From NCBI GenBank assembly GCA_019635575.1, contig JAHBZF010000018.1, positions 1 to 41,978 on the forward strand: a stretch of 41,978 nucleotides of DNA, read 5' to 3'. Below the pieces are notes generated by a model, which searched no databases, had not been told where the DNA came from, and saw nothing but the letters and a program-made list of their open reading frames with translations. A program made the translations under genes and the position numbers. The DNA is from Pseudolabrys sp. (GTDB lineage Bacteria > Pseudomonadota > Alphaproteobacteria > Rhizobiales > Xanthobacteraceae). The first letter of the stretch is position 1; each line of letters begins with the position of its first letter. Shown here in pieces: positions 16,226 to 25,771 of this stretch.

Positions 16226-17221
16226 ATGACCATCTGGCTGCGCTCCGCATTCGCCGCGAGCTGTCTTGTCGCCGCTACAGTCGCCGGGGCCGACCGCGCC
16301 TCGGCGCAAACCGTGCCGACCATCCGCGTCGGCTGGACCGTGCCGGCCGAGGACGCGAAATACTGGATGATGAAGCGGCCCGAGCAGTTCCCGAACCTCG
16401 GCAAGACCTACAAGGTCGAATGGATTCAGTTCCAGGGCACCGCGCCGATGGTGCAGGCCATGGTTGCCGGCGCGCTCGATTGCTCGACCCAGGGCGTGCT
16501 GTCACTCGGCCAGGGTGCGGCCTCGGCCGGCCTCGAGACCTATGTGGTGGCCCAGCATGTGGGCGAGAAGCCGGGCGGCTTCTCGGTCTACTGGGCGGTG
16601 AAGGACGACTCGCCGATCAAGACGGTGAAGGACATCAAGGGCAAGACCGTCGGCATCAACGTGCTCGGCTCCGGAATCTATGGACCGATGGCGATGTATC
16701 TGAAGAAGAACGGCATCGACCCGGACAAGGACATCAAGCTGGTGGAGGCGCCGTTCCCGACCCAGGAAGACGCGATCCGCTCCGGCCGCATCGATGTCGG
16801 CGTGCTGAACCAGCCGTTTGCCTCGCGCGCCGAGGCCAAGGGCGGTCTGCGCAAGCTGTTTTCCATCGCCGACGGCGTGCCGAACGTCGTGCACATCGTC
16901 GAAGCCTGCAAGAAATCGTTCGTCGACAAGAACCCGGATCTCGCGGCGATGTATGTGCGCGATCTGACCACCGGCATGGGCAAGGCGCTGGCCAACCGTG
17001 AGGAGACGCTGAAGATCGTCTCCGAAGTGTTCAAGGCGCCGGCGGCAGTGTTCGAGCCGTTCTACTTCAAGACCAACGACTTCGCGCGCGATCCGGGCGC
17101 AGCGCCGAACTTCGACGGCATCCAGCAGTTGTTCGACATCTATGCCGAGGTCGGCATGCTGCCGAAGAAGCTGAATGCCGCGGACTTCCGCAACGCCAAG
17201 ATCGTCGCACCGCTGAAATAG
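16226..17221 (+). CDS. ABC transporter substrate-binding protein, NitT/TauT type
   Basis: A 331-residue periplasmic receptor. The signal peptide ends at about residue 28 (AGADRASAQ, then TVPTIRVGW). The family features are IRVGWTVPAEDAKYWMM, MVQAMVAGALDCSTQGVLSL with the D-x-x-x-x-G pattern, DIKGKTVGINVLGSGIYGPM and IRSGRIDVGVLNQPF. GAGGGGGA lies before ATG 16226; an upstream ATG-like start at 16193 has no support. It heads a four-gene importer operon. The family transports taurine, nitrate, sulfonates, thiamine precursors and aromatic acids such as phthalate. The shared promoter motif favours an aromatic or related acid here. Confidence 0.9.
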   Translation: MTIWLRSAFAASCLVAATVAGADRASAQTVPTIRVGWTVPAEDAKYWMMKRPEQFPNLGKTYKVEWIQFQGTAPMVQAMVAGALDCSTQGVLSLGQGAASAGLETYVVAQHVGEKPGGFSVYWAVKDDSPIKTVKDIKGKTVGINVLGSGIYGPMAMYLKKNGIDPDKDIKLVEAPFPTQEDAIRSGRIDVGVLNQPFASRAEAKGGLRKLFSIADGVPNVVHIVEACKKSFVDKNPDLAAMYVRDLTTGMGKALANREETLKIVSEVFKAPAAVFEPFYFKTNDFARDPGAAPNFDGIQQLFDIYAEVGMLPKKLNAADFRNAKIVAPLK

Positions 17222-17230
17222 CTGCGCGGC

Positions 17231-18031
17231 GTGGGAAGCGTGACCGAACGAGCGCCGATGATCGCGATCGAAGGCGTGTCGAAACGCTTTGATGCCGCGC
17301 GCGACCGGCGGCATCTGGCGCTCAACGACGTGACCCTGTCGGTGGCCGAGGGCGAGTTCGTCTCGATCCTCGGCCCGTCCGGCTGCGGCAAGTCGACTTT
17401 GCTCTATATCGTCGGCGGCTTCGTCGAACCGACGGCCGGCCGCGTGCTGGTGAAGGACGTGCCGGTGCGAGGGCCGGGGCCGGACCGTGGACCGGTATTC
17501 CAGGAATTCGCACTGTTTCCGTGGAAGACCGTGCTCGGCAATGTGATGTACGGTCTGCAGCAGGGCGGCGTGCCGCGCGCCGAGGCGCTGGCGCGCTCGC
17601 GCGAACTGCTGACCATGGTGCGGTTGTCGGCCTACGAGAATTTTTACCCGAAGGAGTTGTCCGGCGGCATGAAGCAGCGCGTGGCGATTGCCCGCACGCT
17701 CGCCTATAAGCCCAATATTCTCCTCATGGATGAGCCTTTCGGCGCGCTCGATGCACAGACACGCACACGGTTGCAGAACGATCTCCTGAAGATCTGGGAC
17801 GAGGATCGCAAGACGGTGCTGTTCGTCACCCATAGTGTCGAGGAGGCCGTGTTCCTGTCCGACCGTGTGGTAATGATGTCGCGCTCGCCAGGCCGCATCC
17901 AGGAGATCATCGACATCGACCTGCCGCGCCCGCGCTCGCGCGCCGAACTGCTGCTCGACCGGCGGTTTCAGGACTACGTGGTCGAGATCGAGAAGATGTT
18001 CGACGATACCGCGCAGCAGGCGCCGGCATGA
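17231..18031 (+). CDS. ABC transporter ATP-binding protein, NitT/TauT type
   Basis: A 266-residue ATPase with Walker A GPSGCGKS (residues 48-55), Q-loop VFQEFALFPWKTV, signature LSGGMKQR, Walker B ILLMDEPFGALD and the H-loop LFVTHSVEEAVFLSDRV. These are the SsuB/TauB/NrtD variants. It energises the importer formed with the two following permeases. The start is uncertain: GTG 17231, GTG 17240 and ATG 17258 are all possible and none has a strong ribosome site. It follows the receptor by nine bases and overlaps the next gene by four. Confidence 0.93.
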   Translation: MGSVTERAPMIAIEGVSKRFDAARDRRHLALNDVTLSVAEGEFVSILGPSGCGKSTLLYIVGGFVEPTAGRVLVKDVPVRGPGPDRGPVFQEFALFPWKTVLGNVMYGLQQGGVPRAEALARSRELLTMVRLSAYENFYPKELSGGMKQRVAIARTLAYKPNILLMDEPFGALDAQTRTRLQNDLLKIWDEDRKTVLFVTHSVEEAVFLSDRVVMMSRSPGRIQEIIDIDLPRPRSRAELLLDRRFQDYVVEIEKMFDDTAQQAPA

Positions 18032-18810
18032 CGCGGATCACCGCGATTCCCGGTCTGCCGCCATTGCTCGCTTGTCTCGGCATATTGGCGGTGTGGGAAT
18101 TGCTGGCCCGCTGGTACGGGCTTAACGGCCTGCCGCCGGCGTCGCAGGCGCTGCCGCAGATCCCGCATATTCTCTCGGACAAGGAATCGCTGATCGATAT
18201 GAGCGAATCGCTGCGCCGCATGGCGATCGGCTATGGGCTTGCCCTGCTGGTCGCGGTGCCGATCGGCCTGTGGATGGGCCGCAGCCGATATGCGGCGGCG
18301 TTCTTCAATCCGCTGATGATGGTGATCTATCCGGTGCCGAAGGCGGCGCTGATGCCGATCATCATGCTGTGGCTCGGCGTCGGCGATGCGTCGAAGACGC
18401 TGGTCATCTTCCTCGGCGTCACGCTGCCGCTGATCTATCATTCCTATCAGGGCAGCCGCGCGGTCGAGGAAAAGCTCCTCTGGTCCGCATCCGCCATGGG
18501 GCTTGGCGGCTTTGCGCGGCTGTGGCGCGTCGTGCTACCGGCGGCGCTGCCGGAAATCCTCGTCGGCTGCAAGACCGGACTGGTGCTCGCTTTGATCACC
18601 ATGGTGACGAGTGAGATGATCGCGCGGCAGGCCGGCATCGGCAATATCGTTTTCGTGTCGCTCGATCTCGGCGCCTACGACACCGTCTACGCGATGATCG
18701 TCATCATCGGCATGCTCGGCATCCTGTTCGATGTGGGCTTCGAGGTGTTGCGCCGCCGTCTGGTCGGCTGGGCGGATTCACCCCACACCATCATGGTGGG
18801 TAGCGCATGA
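18028..18810 (+). CDS. ABC transporter permease 1, NitT/TauT type
   Basis: A 260-residue inner-membrane subunit of the SsuC/TauC class. About six hydrophobic segments are visible, from LLACLGILAVWELLARWYGL to IVIIGMLGILFDVGFEVLRR. The EAA loop that contacts the ATPase reads WSASAMGLGGFARLWRVVLP, AALPEILVGCKTG. It overlaps the ATPase gene (ATGA) and the second permease gene (ATGA). NitT-type importers often have one permease gene acting as a homodimer; two different permease genes here point to a heterodimer. Confidence 0.92.
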   Translation: MTRITAIPGLPPLLACLGILAVWELLARWYGLNGLPPASQALPQIPHILSDKESLIDMSESLRRMAIGYGLALLVAVPIGLWMGRSRYAAAFFNPLMMVIYPVPKAALMPIIMLWLGVGDASKTLVIFLGVTLPLIYHSYQGSRAVEEKLLWSASAMGLGGFARLWRVVLPAALPEILVGCKTGLVLALITMVTSEMIARQAGIGNIVFVSLDLGAYDTVYAMIVIIGMLGILFDVGFEVLRRRLVGWADSPHTIMVGSA

Positions 18811-19577
18811 ACGCCGTGCGGCAATGGTCGGAGCGGCTGATCGGCGTGGTGCCGATCGTCGGCTTGCTGGTGCTGTGGCAGGCCATCGCCATGTCCGGGC
18901 TCGCGCCGCCGGCGCTGCTGCCGACACCGGGTGTGGTGTTCGCGCGCTTCTTCCAGCAGCTCGGCTCGCCGGCGTTTCTCGATCATGCGGCGGTGACGCT
19001 CTACCGGTTGTTTGCCGGCTTCATGATCGCGGTGGTGATGGGCGTCACGCTCGGCATCGCCGCGGTCGGCAGTCGGGCGTTCGCCGCGATCGTGACGCCG
19101 GTGGTGCGAGTGCTCGCGCCCGTGCCGAAAATCGCGCTGTACCCGGCCTTCACGCTGACGCTCGGTTATGACGATGCCTCGAAGATCGCACTCGTCATCG
19201 CCGACGCGCTCTTTCCCATCCTGCTTGCCACCTACCAGGGAACATCAGCCGTCGAGCCCAAGCTCGCTTGGTCGGCGCGCGCGGCCGGGGTATCGCCGCT
19301 GCGCACATTGTTCACCGTGGTCTTGCCCGCAGCCCTTCCCTCGGTGCTGACAGGCTGCCGCATCGGCCTCGTCATCTCCTGCATCGTGGTTTTTCTCGCG
19401 GAGATGATCACCTCGACGGATGGCCTCGGCCATCTCCTGATGCGCGCGGCGCGCAATTTCCAGACGGTCGATATGTTCGTGCCGCTGATCGCCATCTCGA
19501 TCCTCGGGCTGATGCTGAACGCGCTGTTCAATCTGGTGCGCCGCCGCCTGCTGCGCGGCTTCCCGGAAGAGAAATAG
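18807..19577 (+). CDS. ABC transporter permease 2, NitT/TauT type
   Basis: A 256-residue paralogue of the preceding permease, with the EAA loop as WSARAAGVSPLRTLFTVVLP, AALPSVLTGCRIG. Membrane segments include VVPIVGLLVLWQAIAMSGL and AISILGLMLNALFNLVRRRL. It ends the importer operon. The stop codon is only two bases from the stop of the convergent dehydrogenase gene, with no room for a terminator between them. Confidence 0.92.
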   Translation: MNAVRQWSERLIGVVPIVGLLVLWQAIAMSGLAPPALLPTPGVVFARFFQQLGSPAFLDHAAVTLYRLFAGFMIAVVMGVTLGIAAVGSRAFAAIVTPVVRVLAPVPKIALYPAFTLTLGYDDASKIALVIADALFPILLATYQGTSAVEPKLAWSARAAGVSPLRTLFTVVLPAALPSVLTGCRIGLVISCIVVFLAEMITSTDGLGHLLMRAARNFQTVDMFVPLIAISILGLMLNALFNLVRRRLLRGFPEEK

Positions 19578-19579
19578 CG

Positions 19580-20569
19580 TCAGTCGTTCAGCACCGGCGG
19601 ACGCACCAGTTTCAATTGGTCGAGCATGGCGATGAAGGCGCCCAGCCGCTCGCGGCGATAGGCGTCGATATCGAGGTTCTCGTAATTGAGGAAACCTTGC
19701 CCGGTGCGCAATCCGATGCGGCCCTCGCTCATATTGCGCTCGATGATCTCCGGCGCGGCGTAGCGGTCGCTGTCCAGTGCCTTGGACAGATAGCGGCTCG
19801 CATAGAAGAGAATGTCGCCGCCGCCCCAGTCGATGAATTCGAGCAGGCCGAGCACGGCGAAACGGAAGCCGAATCCGTATTTGATCGCCTTGTCGAGGTC
19901 TTCGGCGCTGGCGACGCCTTCCTCGACCATGCGGGCGGCTTCGTTCATCGCCAGTGCCTGGATACGCGGGACGATGTAGCCCGGCCGCGCGGCGCAGACG
20001 ACCGGCACCTTGCCGACGGATTCCAGAAGCTGCTTGAGCCGCTCGGTGACGGCCGGATCGGTGCGCTTGCCGGGCGAGAGCTCGACCAGCGGCACCAGAT
20101 AAGCGGGATTGAGCCAGTGCGCGTTGAGGAAGCGCTCCGGCCGGTCGACGGAATCCGAGAGATCGTCGACGAGAATGGTGGAGGTAGTCGAGGCGATGAT
20201 GGCGTCCGGCGCCGTCATCGCGCTGGCGCTGGCAAACGCCTCGCGCTTCATCGCCACCACTTCCGGGATGCCCTCGAACACGACTGCCGCGCGGCCCAGT
20301 GCATGCGCGGCGTCGGCGTGACCGATCACCGAAACGCGCTGCGCGATGGTCGCGACATCCTGCTCGTGAAACATGCCGAGCTGCGCCAGCATGCGCAGCG
20401 TCTCCGTGACCTCACGCATCACATCAGCGCGAAGCGTCTCCAGTCCGGCGGCATCGCGCGACTTGAAATCGATGACATCGACCGCATGCCCGGCGTAGGC
20501 GAACACCACGGCGATGCCGCGGCCCATGCGACCCGCGCCGAGGCAGGCGATGCGTTCGCGCGTGCTCAT
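19580..20569 (-). CDS. 3-hydroxyacyl-CoA dehydrogenase family protein
   Basis: A 329-residue NAD-dependent dehydrogenase. The N-terminal Rossmann motif is IACLGAGRMGRGIAVVFAYA, followed by VIDF with an acidic residue favouring NAD. The catalytic region contains AHWLNPAYLVPLVELSPGKR, with the His-x-x-Asn-Pro pattern. The C-terminal domain has GYIVPRIQALAMNEAARMVE and GLRTGQGFLNY. This is the HBDH/FadB-like fold without a hydratase domain. It probably oxidises a 3-hydroxyacyl-CoA or a related 3-hydroxy acid. It overlaps the upstream gene by four bases (ATGA) and is last in an eight-unit minus-strand operon with a Liv-type importer and an acyl-CoA ligase. Confidence 0.88.
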   Translation of the reverse strand: MSTRERIACLGAGRMGRGIAVVFAYAGHAVDVIDFKSRDAAGLETLRADVMREVTETLRMLAQLGMFHEQDVATIAQRVSVIGHADAAHALGRAAVVFEGIPEVVAMKREAFASASAMTAPDAIIASTTSTILVDDLSDSVDRPERFLNAHWLNPAYLVPLVELSPGKRTDPAVTERLKQLLESVGKVPVVCAARPGYIVPRIQALAMNEAARMVEEGVASAEDLDKAIKYGFGFRFAVLGLLEFIDWGGGDILFYASRYLSKALDSDRYAAPEIIERNMSEGRIGLRTGQGFLNYENLDIDAYRRERLGAFIAMLDQLKLVRPPVLND

Positions 20570-21660
20570 CGGAAGCCGTCGTGGAGAAGCTTCTGCAGGC
20601 TGGCGCGGTCGAGATGCCCGAAGCCGAGGCTATGGAGCGTGCGGCCGGTGTGCATGAAATCCTCGCCGCAGACCGCGCCGCCGATCGACGCGAAAGCGCG
20701 CGCCAGCGGCACCGGCACCTTGGCCAGATCGGCGACGGAAATCAGGAACGACAGGCCGATACGCGTGTCCTCACGCATATAGCGGTGCTCGGTAAGGACG
20801 ATATGCTCGCGCCAGTCGCCCGAGTCCGTGAGCCGGTCATGGGAGCCGCGGCCGTACATCCATTCGTCGCCTTCCTTGGCATAGTGGTCGGCCAGCGGAA
20901 AATGCGGCGCGCCGTAACCAAGCTCGCTGCGCACGGCAATGCGTTCGGCGTCGAGCGCGCTGGTCACGCGGCGGATCGCTGGCTGCGTGCCTTCCTTGTG
21001 AATGTCCCAGCGGTCGAAATGTTCGAGTGGGCCGGCATTCATGGTGATGAGCGGCGGATGGATGATCGGACCGGCATTCATCAGCGCGCCGGAGAGCGCG
21101 TCGCCGCAATCCTCGATCACGTTCGGGAACGCGGCCGAGATCACCGACAGTGCATGCGCCTTGCGCACCAGCGGAAACACGCCGGTCGGCAGCCGCTTGG
21201 CGCGCACGGTGATCGCCACCTCGAACGGCGCGTGCTTGCGGGTGAGCCACGGCAGCGTCCCGGTCTCCGCGAACGAGGCCTGCGCGCGGTTGCCGGCGTC
21301 CCACGCCGCCTTGGCGAAGATCATCGCGCCGAACGTGCCGGGCGGCAGATACACTACCTGGCCGTCGCGCAGATGCGGCGCGAGCAGTTTGGCGATGTCG
21401 GGCTGCGCCGTCGCCGGCGCGGGGCAAAGGATCAGCTCCACGTCTTTCACCGCGGCCGCGATGTCGTTGGTGATGTCGGCAATCTTGATGTCGCGCTTGC
21501 CGTTGAAATCCTTGACGGTGATGATGTTGCCGTTGGCGCGATGCTGCGCGACCGCATCACGGTCGCGCCGCCATAGCCGTGTCTCATGCCCGGCGGCCGC
21601 CATATCGGCCGCCGCCGCGAACGAGCCGTTTCCGCCGCCCAGAACTGCAATGCGCATCAT
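20566..21660 (-). CDS. Opine/octopine dehydrogenase-like NAD(P) oxidoreductase
   Basis: A 364-residue two-domain dehydrogenase of the NAD/NADP octopine/nopaline dehydrogenase family. The nucleotide-binding motif is IAVLGGGNGSFAAAADMAAA, with G-G-G-N-G-S typical of the family. The C-terminal helical domain contains NVIEDCGDALSGALMNAGPI and HPPLITMNAG, which includes the conserved N-x-x-x-x-x-H-P region, and later LGYGAPHFPLADHY. Opine dehydrogenases join or oxidatively split amino and keto acids, but many bacterial members have no known substrate. Its place between an acyl-CoA ligase and a 3-hydroxyacyl-CoA dehydrogenase suggests a catabolic oxidation step. That role is inference. Confidence 0.87.
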   Translation of the reverse strand: MMRIAVLGGGNGSFAAAADMAAAGHETRLWRRDRDAVAQHRANGNIITVKDFNGKRDIKIADITNDIAAAVKDVELILCPAPATAQPDIAKLLAPHLRDGQVVYLPPGTFGAMIFAKAAWDAGNRAQASFAETGTLPWLTRKHAPFEVAITVRAKRLPTGVFPLVRKAHALSVISAAFPNVIEDCGDALSGALMNAGPIIHPPLITMNAGPLEHFDRWDIHKEGTQPAIRRVTSALDAERIAVRSELGYGAPHFPLADHYAKEGDEWMYGRGSHDRLTDSGDWREHIVLTEHRYMREDTRIGLSFLISVADLAKVPVPLARAFASIGGAVCGEDFMHTGRTLHSLGFGHLDRASLQKLLHDGFR

Positions 21661-21672
21661 CGATCCTCGCTC

Positions 21673-23286
21673 TTATCGCTTGCTGCGCGACACCGGGCCG
21701 CGATCGAACGTCGCTGCGGTGACGCCGCGCTCGCGCAGCTTGAATTTCTGCACCTTGCCGTTCTCGGTCGCCGGCAGAACTGTCATGAATTCCAGATAGC
21801 GGGGGACCGCGAAATAGGCGAGGCGCGGTTCGCAATAAGCGATCAATTCCGCTGGCGCCAGCGACGTACCGTCGCGCAGGATCACCGCCGCCATCACCTC
21901 GTCCTCGGCAAGCTCCGAGCGCACCGGGAACACGGCGGCGTTGGCGACCGCTGGATGACTGAGCAGCACCTGCTCGACTTCGTAGGACGAGATATTCTCG
22001 CCGCGCCGGCGGATCGCGTCCTTGACGCGGTCGACGAAACGGAAATAGCCGTCCGGCTGACGGATGACGCGATCGCCGGTGTGGAACCAGAGATTGCGCC
22101 ACGCTTCCACGGTCTTGTCGTCGGCGCCGAAATAACCGGTGGCGAAGGCGAACGGATCGTCGGCGCGGACGATCAGTTCGCCGGCGGTGCCGTCGGGCAC
22201 CGGATTGTCCTGGTCGTCGACCACGCGCGCATCGAAGCCGTCGAATGCCGGACCCATGCAACCGGGCTGCTGATGGTCGATCGGCGCGCCGATGGCGAAA
22301 TTGGTCTCGGTGGAGGCCCAACCTTCCAGCAAGCGGATGCCGGTGCGCGCGGTGAAATCGCCGTGGAAGCGCGCCGGCACGCCGGGCGCGAGCGCGAGGC
22401 GCGCGCGGTGGTTGCGCTCGGCCGCATCGGGTGTGCGCGACAGCAGGATCGGCACCATGGCACCGAGCAGGAACGTCACGGTAGCGTTCGAGCGCGTCAG
22501 CGCGTCGAAGAATCCGGATGCGGAGAAGCGCGTCTCGTAGTGGACATGGCCACCGATCAGCAACGCTTGATAAAAAGTGTTGAGCGCATTGGTGTGAAAC
22601 AGCGGCAAGGTGGTCGAGAGCACGTCGCCGTCGTGCAGCTCCAGCAGCGAGGCGGTATTGACGCCCCACCAGAAATATTGCCCGTGCGGGCAGCACACGC
22701 CTTTCGACAGGCCGGTGGTTCCGGAGGTGTACAGGATTAGCGCCATGTCGCCGGGCCGCACCGGCGCCGGCGGGAGCGGCGCGGCATCGCGTGGCATCGG
22801 CGCGATTGTCGCAGGCAGCGCGACCGGCGCGGATGCGCCGATGGTCCAGATCGTGTCGATGGCGAGGGCCGCCGGGTCGAGCAGCGCGAGATTGTCGGCG
22901 AAGCTGGTTTCGAGCACGAGCAGGCGCGCGCCGCTGTTCGACAGCATGTGCTGAAGCTGCGGCCCACGCGAGGCGGTGTTGAGCGGCACCAGCACGGCGC
23001 CGAGCCAGGCGCAGCCGAGCAGCAGTTCGATGAATTCGATCCGGTTCGAGCAGATGATGGCGACGCGGTTGCCGGCGCGTACGCCCGCCGCATGCAAGGC
23101 ACCGGCACAGCGGGCCGCGACGGCGCAGGCGGCGTCATAAGTGAGGGTAGTGTCCCCGAACGTGACCAGCGGCGCGCGGCCGTTCCTGCCGGCCTGACGC
23201 TGCAGCATCGCCGTCAGCGTGCGTTCCTCCGGCGAGAAGGCACCGATCCAGTGTCGTCGTAACGTGGACGCGCCGGTCTGCTTCAT
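21673..23286 (-). CDS. AMP-forming acyl-CoA ligase
   Basis: A 537-residue ANL-superfamily ligase of normal length that activates a carboxylic acid to its CoA thioester through an acyl-AMP. The phosphate loop is [11 protein letters not shown] (residues 186-196). Later motifs include [10 protein letters not shown] (A5), [20 protein letters not shown] (A7), [20 protein letters not shown] (A8) and the catalytic Lys in [11 protein letters not shown] (A10). The sequence pattern is near crotonobetaine/carnitine-CoA ligases, a group used for many acids. Its start overlaps the livF stop (ATGA), so the importer and activation step are translated together. It is a distant paralogue of the ligase at 31430. 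Confidence 0.92.
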   Translation of the reverse strand: MKQTGASTLRRHWIGAFSPEERTLTAMLQRQAGRNGRAPLVTFGDTTLTYDAACAVAARCAGALHAAGVRAGNRVAIICSNRIEFIELLLGCAWLGAVLVPLNTASRGPQLQHMLSNSGARLLVLETSFADNLALLDPAALAIDTIWTIGASAPVALPATIAPMPRDAAPLPPAPVRPGDMALILYTSGTTGLSKGVCCPHGQYFWWGVNTASLLELHDGDVLSTTLPLFHTNALNTFYQALLIGGHVHYETRFSASGFFDALTRSNATVTFLLGAMVPILLSRTPDAAERNHRARLALAPGVPARFHGDFTARTGIRLLEGWASTETNFAIGAPIDHQQPGCMGPAFDGFDARVVDDQDNPVPDGTAGELIVRADDPFAFATGYFGADDKTVEAWRNLWFHTGDRVIRQPDGYFRFVDRVKDAIRRRGENISSYEVEQVLLSHPAVANAAVFPVRSELAEDEVMAAVILRDGTSLAPAELIAYCEPRLAYFAVPRYLEFMTVLPATENGKVQKFKLRERGVTAATFDRGPVSRSKR

Positions 23287-24005
23287 TCCACTTTGCCGCC
23301 GAGATAGCTGGCGATGACCTTGGGATCATGGATCAGACCGGAGGCCGGCCCGCTGTGCACGATGCTGCCGGTCTCCAGCACATAGCCGTAGTCGGCGGTC
23401 TCCAGCGCGGCGCGAGCGTTCTGTTCGACCAGCAGGATCGACACGCCGAGTTCGCGCAGGTTCATGACGATGCGGAAGATCTCGCGCACGATCAGCGGCG
23501 CGAGGCCGAGGCTCGGCTCGTCGAGCAGCAGCAGGCGCGGCTTCGCCATCAGCGCACGGCCGAGCGCCAGCATCTGCCGTTCGCCGCCGGACAGCGTGCC
23601 GGCGAGCTGCGTGCGCCGTTCCGCGAGCCGCGGGAAGCGCGCGTAGACCTGGTCGAGTTCGGCGTCGAGCGCTTTACGGTTGTTCCAGTGGGTATAGGCG
23701 CCGAGGATCAGATTGTCGGCGACCGTCATGTCCGTGAACAGTTCACGGCTTTCCGGCACCAGGCAGATGCCGCGGCGGACACGCTCCTCGGTGCCGAAGC
23801 GGCGCATGTCGGCGCCGTCATAGCGCACCGCGCCGGTGGAGGGCAGCAGGCCCATGATGGCCGCGAGCATCGTCGTCTTGCCGGCGCCATTCGGGCCGAT
23901 CACGGTGACGATCTGCCCGGCCTGCATCTCGAGCGAGACACCGCTGACGGCCTCGACTTTGCCGTAGGCAACATGCAGATCTTCGACGGCGAGAAGCGTG
24001 CTCAT
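23283..24005 (-). CDS. Branched-chain-type ABC transporter ATPase (LivF family)
   Basis: A 240-residue ATPase with Walker A GPNGAGKT, signature LSGGERQML, Walker [16 protein letters not shown] and switch region [20 protein letters not shown], the usual LivF wording. [19 protein letters not shown] is the Q-loop region. It works with the ATPase domain of the LivM-LivG fusion. Its start overlaps the fusion gene's stop (ATGA). In aromatic-degrading bacteria Liv-type systems often import aromatic or dicarboxylic acids, so the name does not fix the substrate. Confidence 0.93.
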   Translation of the reverse strand: MSTLLAVEDLHVAYGKVEAVSGVSLEMQAGQIVTVIGPNGAGKTTMLAAIMGLLPSTGAVRYDGADMRRFGTEERVRRGICLVPESRELFTDMTVADNLILGAYTHWNNRKALDAELDQVYARFPRLAERRTQLAGTLSGGERQMLALGRALMAKPRLLLLDEPSLGLAPLIVREIFRIVMNLRELGVSILLVEQNARAALETADYGYVLETGSIVHSGPASGLIHDPKVIASYLGGKVE

Positions 24006-25771
24006 GCGACGCCTCCAAGATAGGCTTCCTGCACGCGCGCGTCGGCGCGGATGAGGGCTGGCTCGCCTTCGGCGAGCTTGGCGCCAAAATCGACGACGAC
24101 GATGCGGTCGACCAGGTTCATGACGAATTCCATGTCGTGCTCGACCAGCACGATGGTCATGCCCTCGGCGCGTAAGCCGCGTAGCAGGTCGGACAGGGTC
24201 TGCTTCTCGAGACGGCGCAGGCCGGCGGCCGGCTCGTCGAGGATCATCAGCGTCGGATCGGCGGCGAGTGCCCGCGCGACTTCGAGCAGGCGCTGCTGGC
24301 CGAGCGCGAGATTGCCGGCGAGATCGCCGTATTTCTCGCCGAGGCCGACCCGTTGAAGCTGCCGCAGCGCCTCATGGCGCGCCGAGGCTTCTTCCTTGCG
24401 GTCGAGCCGCAACGCGCCGGTGAGAAATCCGGCACTCGTGCGCGGATAGAGGCCGAGCATCACGTTGTCGATGCAGGTCATGTTGGGACGCAGCTTCACA
24501 TGCTGGAAGGTGCGCGCCATGCCGGCGGCGGCGATGCGCCGCGACGGCAGCGTGGTAATGTCGGTCCCCTGAAAGCGGATGGTGCCGCTGTTCGGTTTCA
24601 GTACGCCGGTGATCAGGTTGAGCAGCGTGCTCTTGCCGGCGCCGTTCGGGCCGATCAGGCCGAGCACCTCGCCGGATCGCACCTCGAAGCTGACGTCGTT
24701 GACGGCAACGAGCGCGCCGAACCGCTTCACCGCATTCCGCACGCTCAGGACGGGATTTTGTGCCGCCGTCTGCTGATGCGCGCGCGGTGGTAGCGCCGGC
24801 GCATCGACCACCGGTCGGGGCTTCGGTCGCGGCAGCAGGCGCTTGATCATCAGCACGACGCCGCCGCGCGCTTTTTGCAGTAGCACGATGAACAGCACGC
24901 CGAACACGACCACTTCGAGCTGCGCGCTGTAGCGGGTGAAGGCCGGCAGCACGTCCTGCAGGATGTTCTTGATCAGCGTGACGATGGCCGAGCCGATCAC
25001 CGCGCCGACGATCTGCCCGGCGCCTCCGACCAGCGCCATCAGCAGGAGTTCGATGCCGGCGCGCACGTCGAACGGGGCGGGGCCAACGTAACGTTGCACA
25101 TGCGCGTAGAGCCAGCCGGACAGGCCGGCAAGCACGCCGCCGAGCACGAACACGGCAAGGCGCATCCGGAACGCGTTGATTGCCAGGCTCTCGACCAGCG
25201 CGGTGCCGCCGCGCAGCGCGCGAATGGCGCGGCCCTGTCGCGAGTCGAGCAGGTTGTGACAGAGCAGCATCGCCAGGCCGAGTACGATCCAGCAGAAGTA
25301 ATAGGCAGCCGTGGTGCCCTCGAACGATAGCTGGCCGATACGGATCGCAGGAATGCCCGACAGGCCGCTATAGCGGCCGAGCATGTCGAGATTGCCGAAC
25401 AGGAAGAAGATCGCGATGCCCCAGGCGATGGTGCTCAATGGCAGGAAATGGCCGCTCAATCGCAGCGTCGCGGCGCCGAGCACGGTGGCGACGATCGCGG
25501 TCATGGCGAGCGACAGGATGAGGCCGATCCACGGCGAGCCGCCCTGTGTCGCGGTGTACCAGGCGGTGGCGTATGCGCCGATGCCGACGAAGGCGGCCTG
25601 TCCGAACGATGTGAGCCCGCCGACGCCGGTGAGCAACACGAGGCCGAGCGTCGCCATGGCGTAGATGGCGATGTAGTTCAGCAGGGTAATGGTGAAGCTG
25701 CCGAACAGGAACGGCGCCGCCGCCAGAAAGGCGATTGCGAGAGCGAAAAGGAGGCGCGTGATCGCGGGCAT
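24002..25771 (-). CDS. LivM-LivG fusion: ABC permease plus ATPase
   Basis: A 589-residue fusion. Residues 1 to about 310 form a LivM-type permease ([40 protein letters not shown] with the EAA-like loop). A proline/arginine-rich linker (about 312-335) joins a LivG-type ATPase with Walker A GPNGAGKS (374-381), [15 protein letters not shown], Walker [13 protein letters not shown] and [14 protein letters not shown]. Such fusions are known in alphaproteobacteria and fix permease-to-ATPase stoichiometry. There is no stop or frame change between the parts. It overlaps livH by one base and livF by four. Confidence 0.93.
   Translation of the reverse strand: MPAITRLLFALAIAFLAAAPFLFGSFTITLLNYIAIYAMATLGLVLLTGVGGLTSFGQAAFVGIGAYATAWYTATQGGSPWIGLILSLAMTAIVATVLGAATLRLSGHFLPLSTIAWGIAIFFLFGNLDMLGRYSGLSGIPAIRIGQLSFEGTTAAYYFCWIVLGLAMLLCHNLLDSRQGRAIRALRGGTALVESLAINAFRMRLAVFVLGGVLAGLSGWLYAHVQRYVGPAPFDVRAGIELLLMALVGGAGQIVGAVIGSAIVTLIKNILQDVLPAFTRYSAQLEVVVFGVLFIVLLQKARGGVVLMIKRLLPRPKPRPVVDAPALPPRAHQQTAAQNPVLSVRNAVKRFGALVAVNDVSFEVRSGEVLGLIGPNGAGKSTLLNLITGVLKPNSGTIRFQGTDITTLPSRRIAAAGMARTFQHVKLRPNMTCIDNVMLGLYPRTSAGFLTGALRLDRKEEASARHEALRQLQRVGLGEKYGDLAGNLALGQQRLLEVARALAADPTLMILDEPAAGLRRLEKQTLSDLLRGLRAEGMTIVLVEHDMEFVMNLVDRIVVVDFGAKLAEGEPALIRADARVQEAYLGGVA

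Noticed and set aside
16502-17833. 443-codon minus-strand frame opposite the NitT-type receptor and ATPase
   Set aside because: Composition dominated by His, Arg and Asp with no motif, antisense to two secure genes in a continuous operon.
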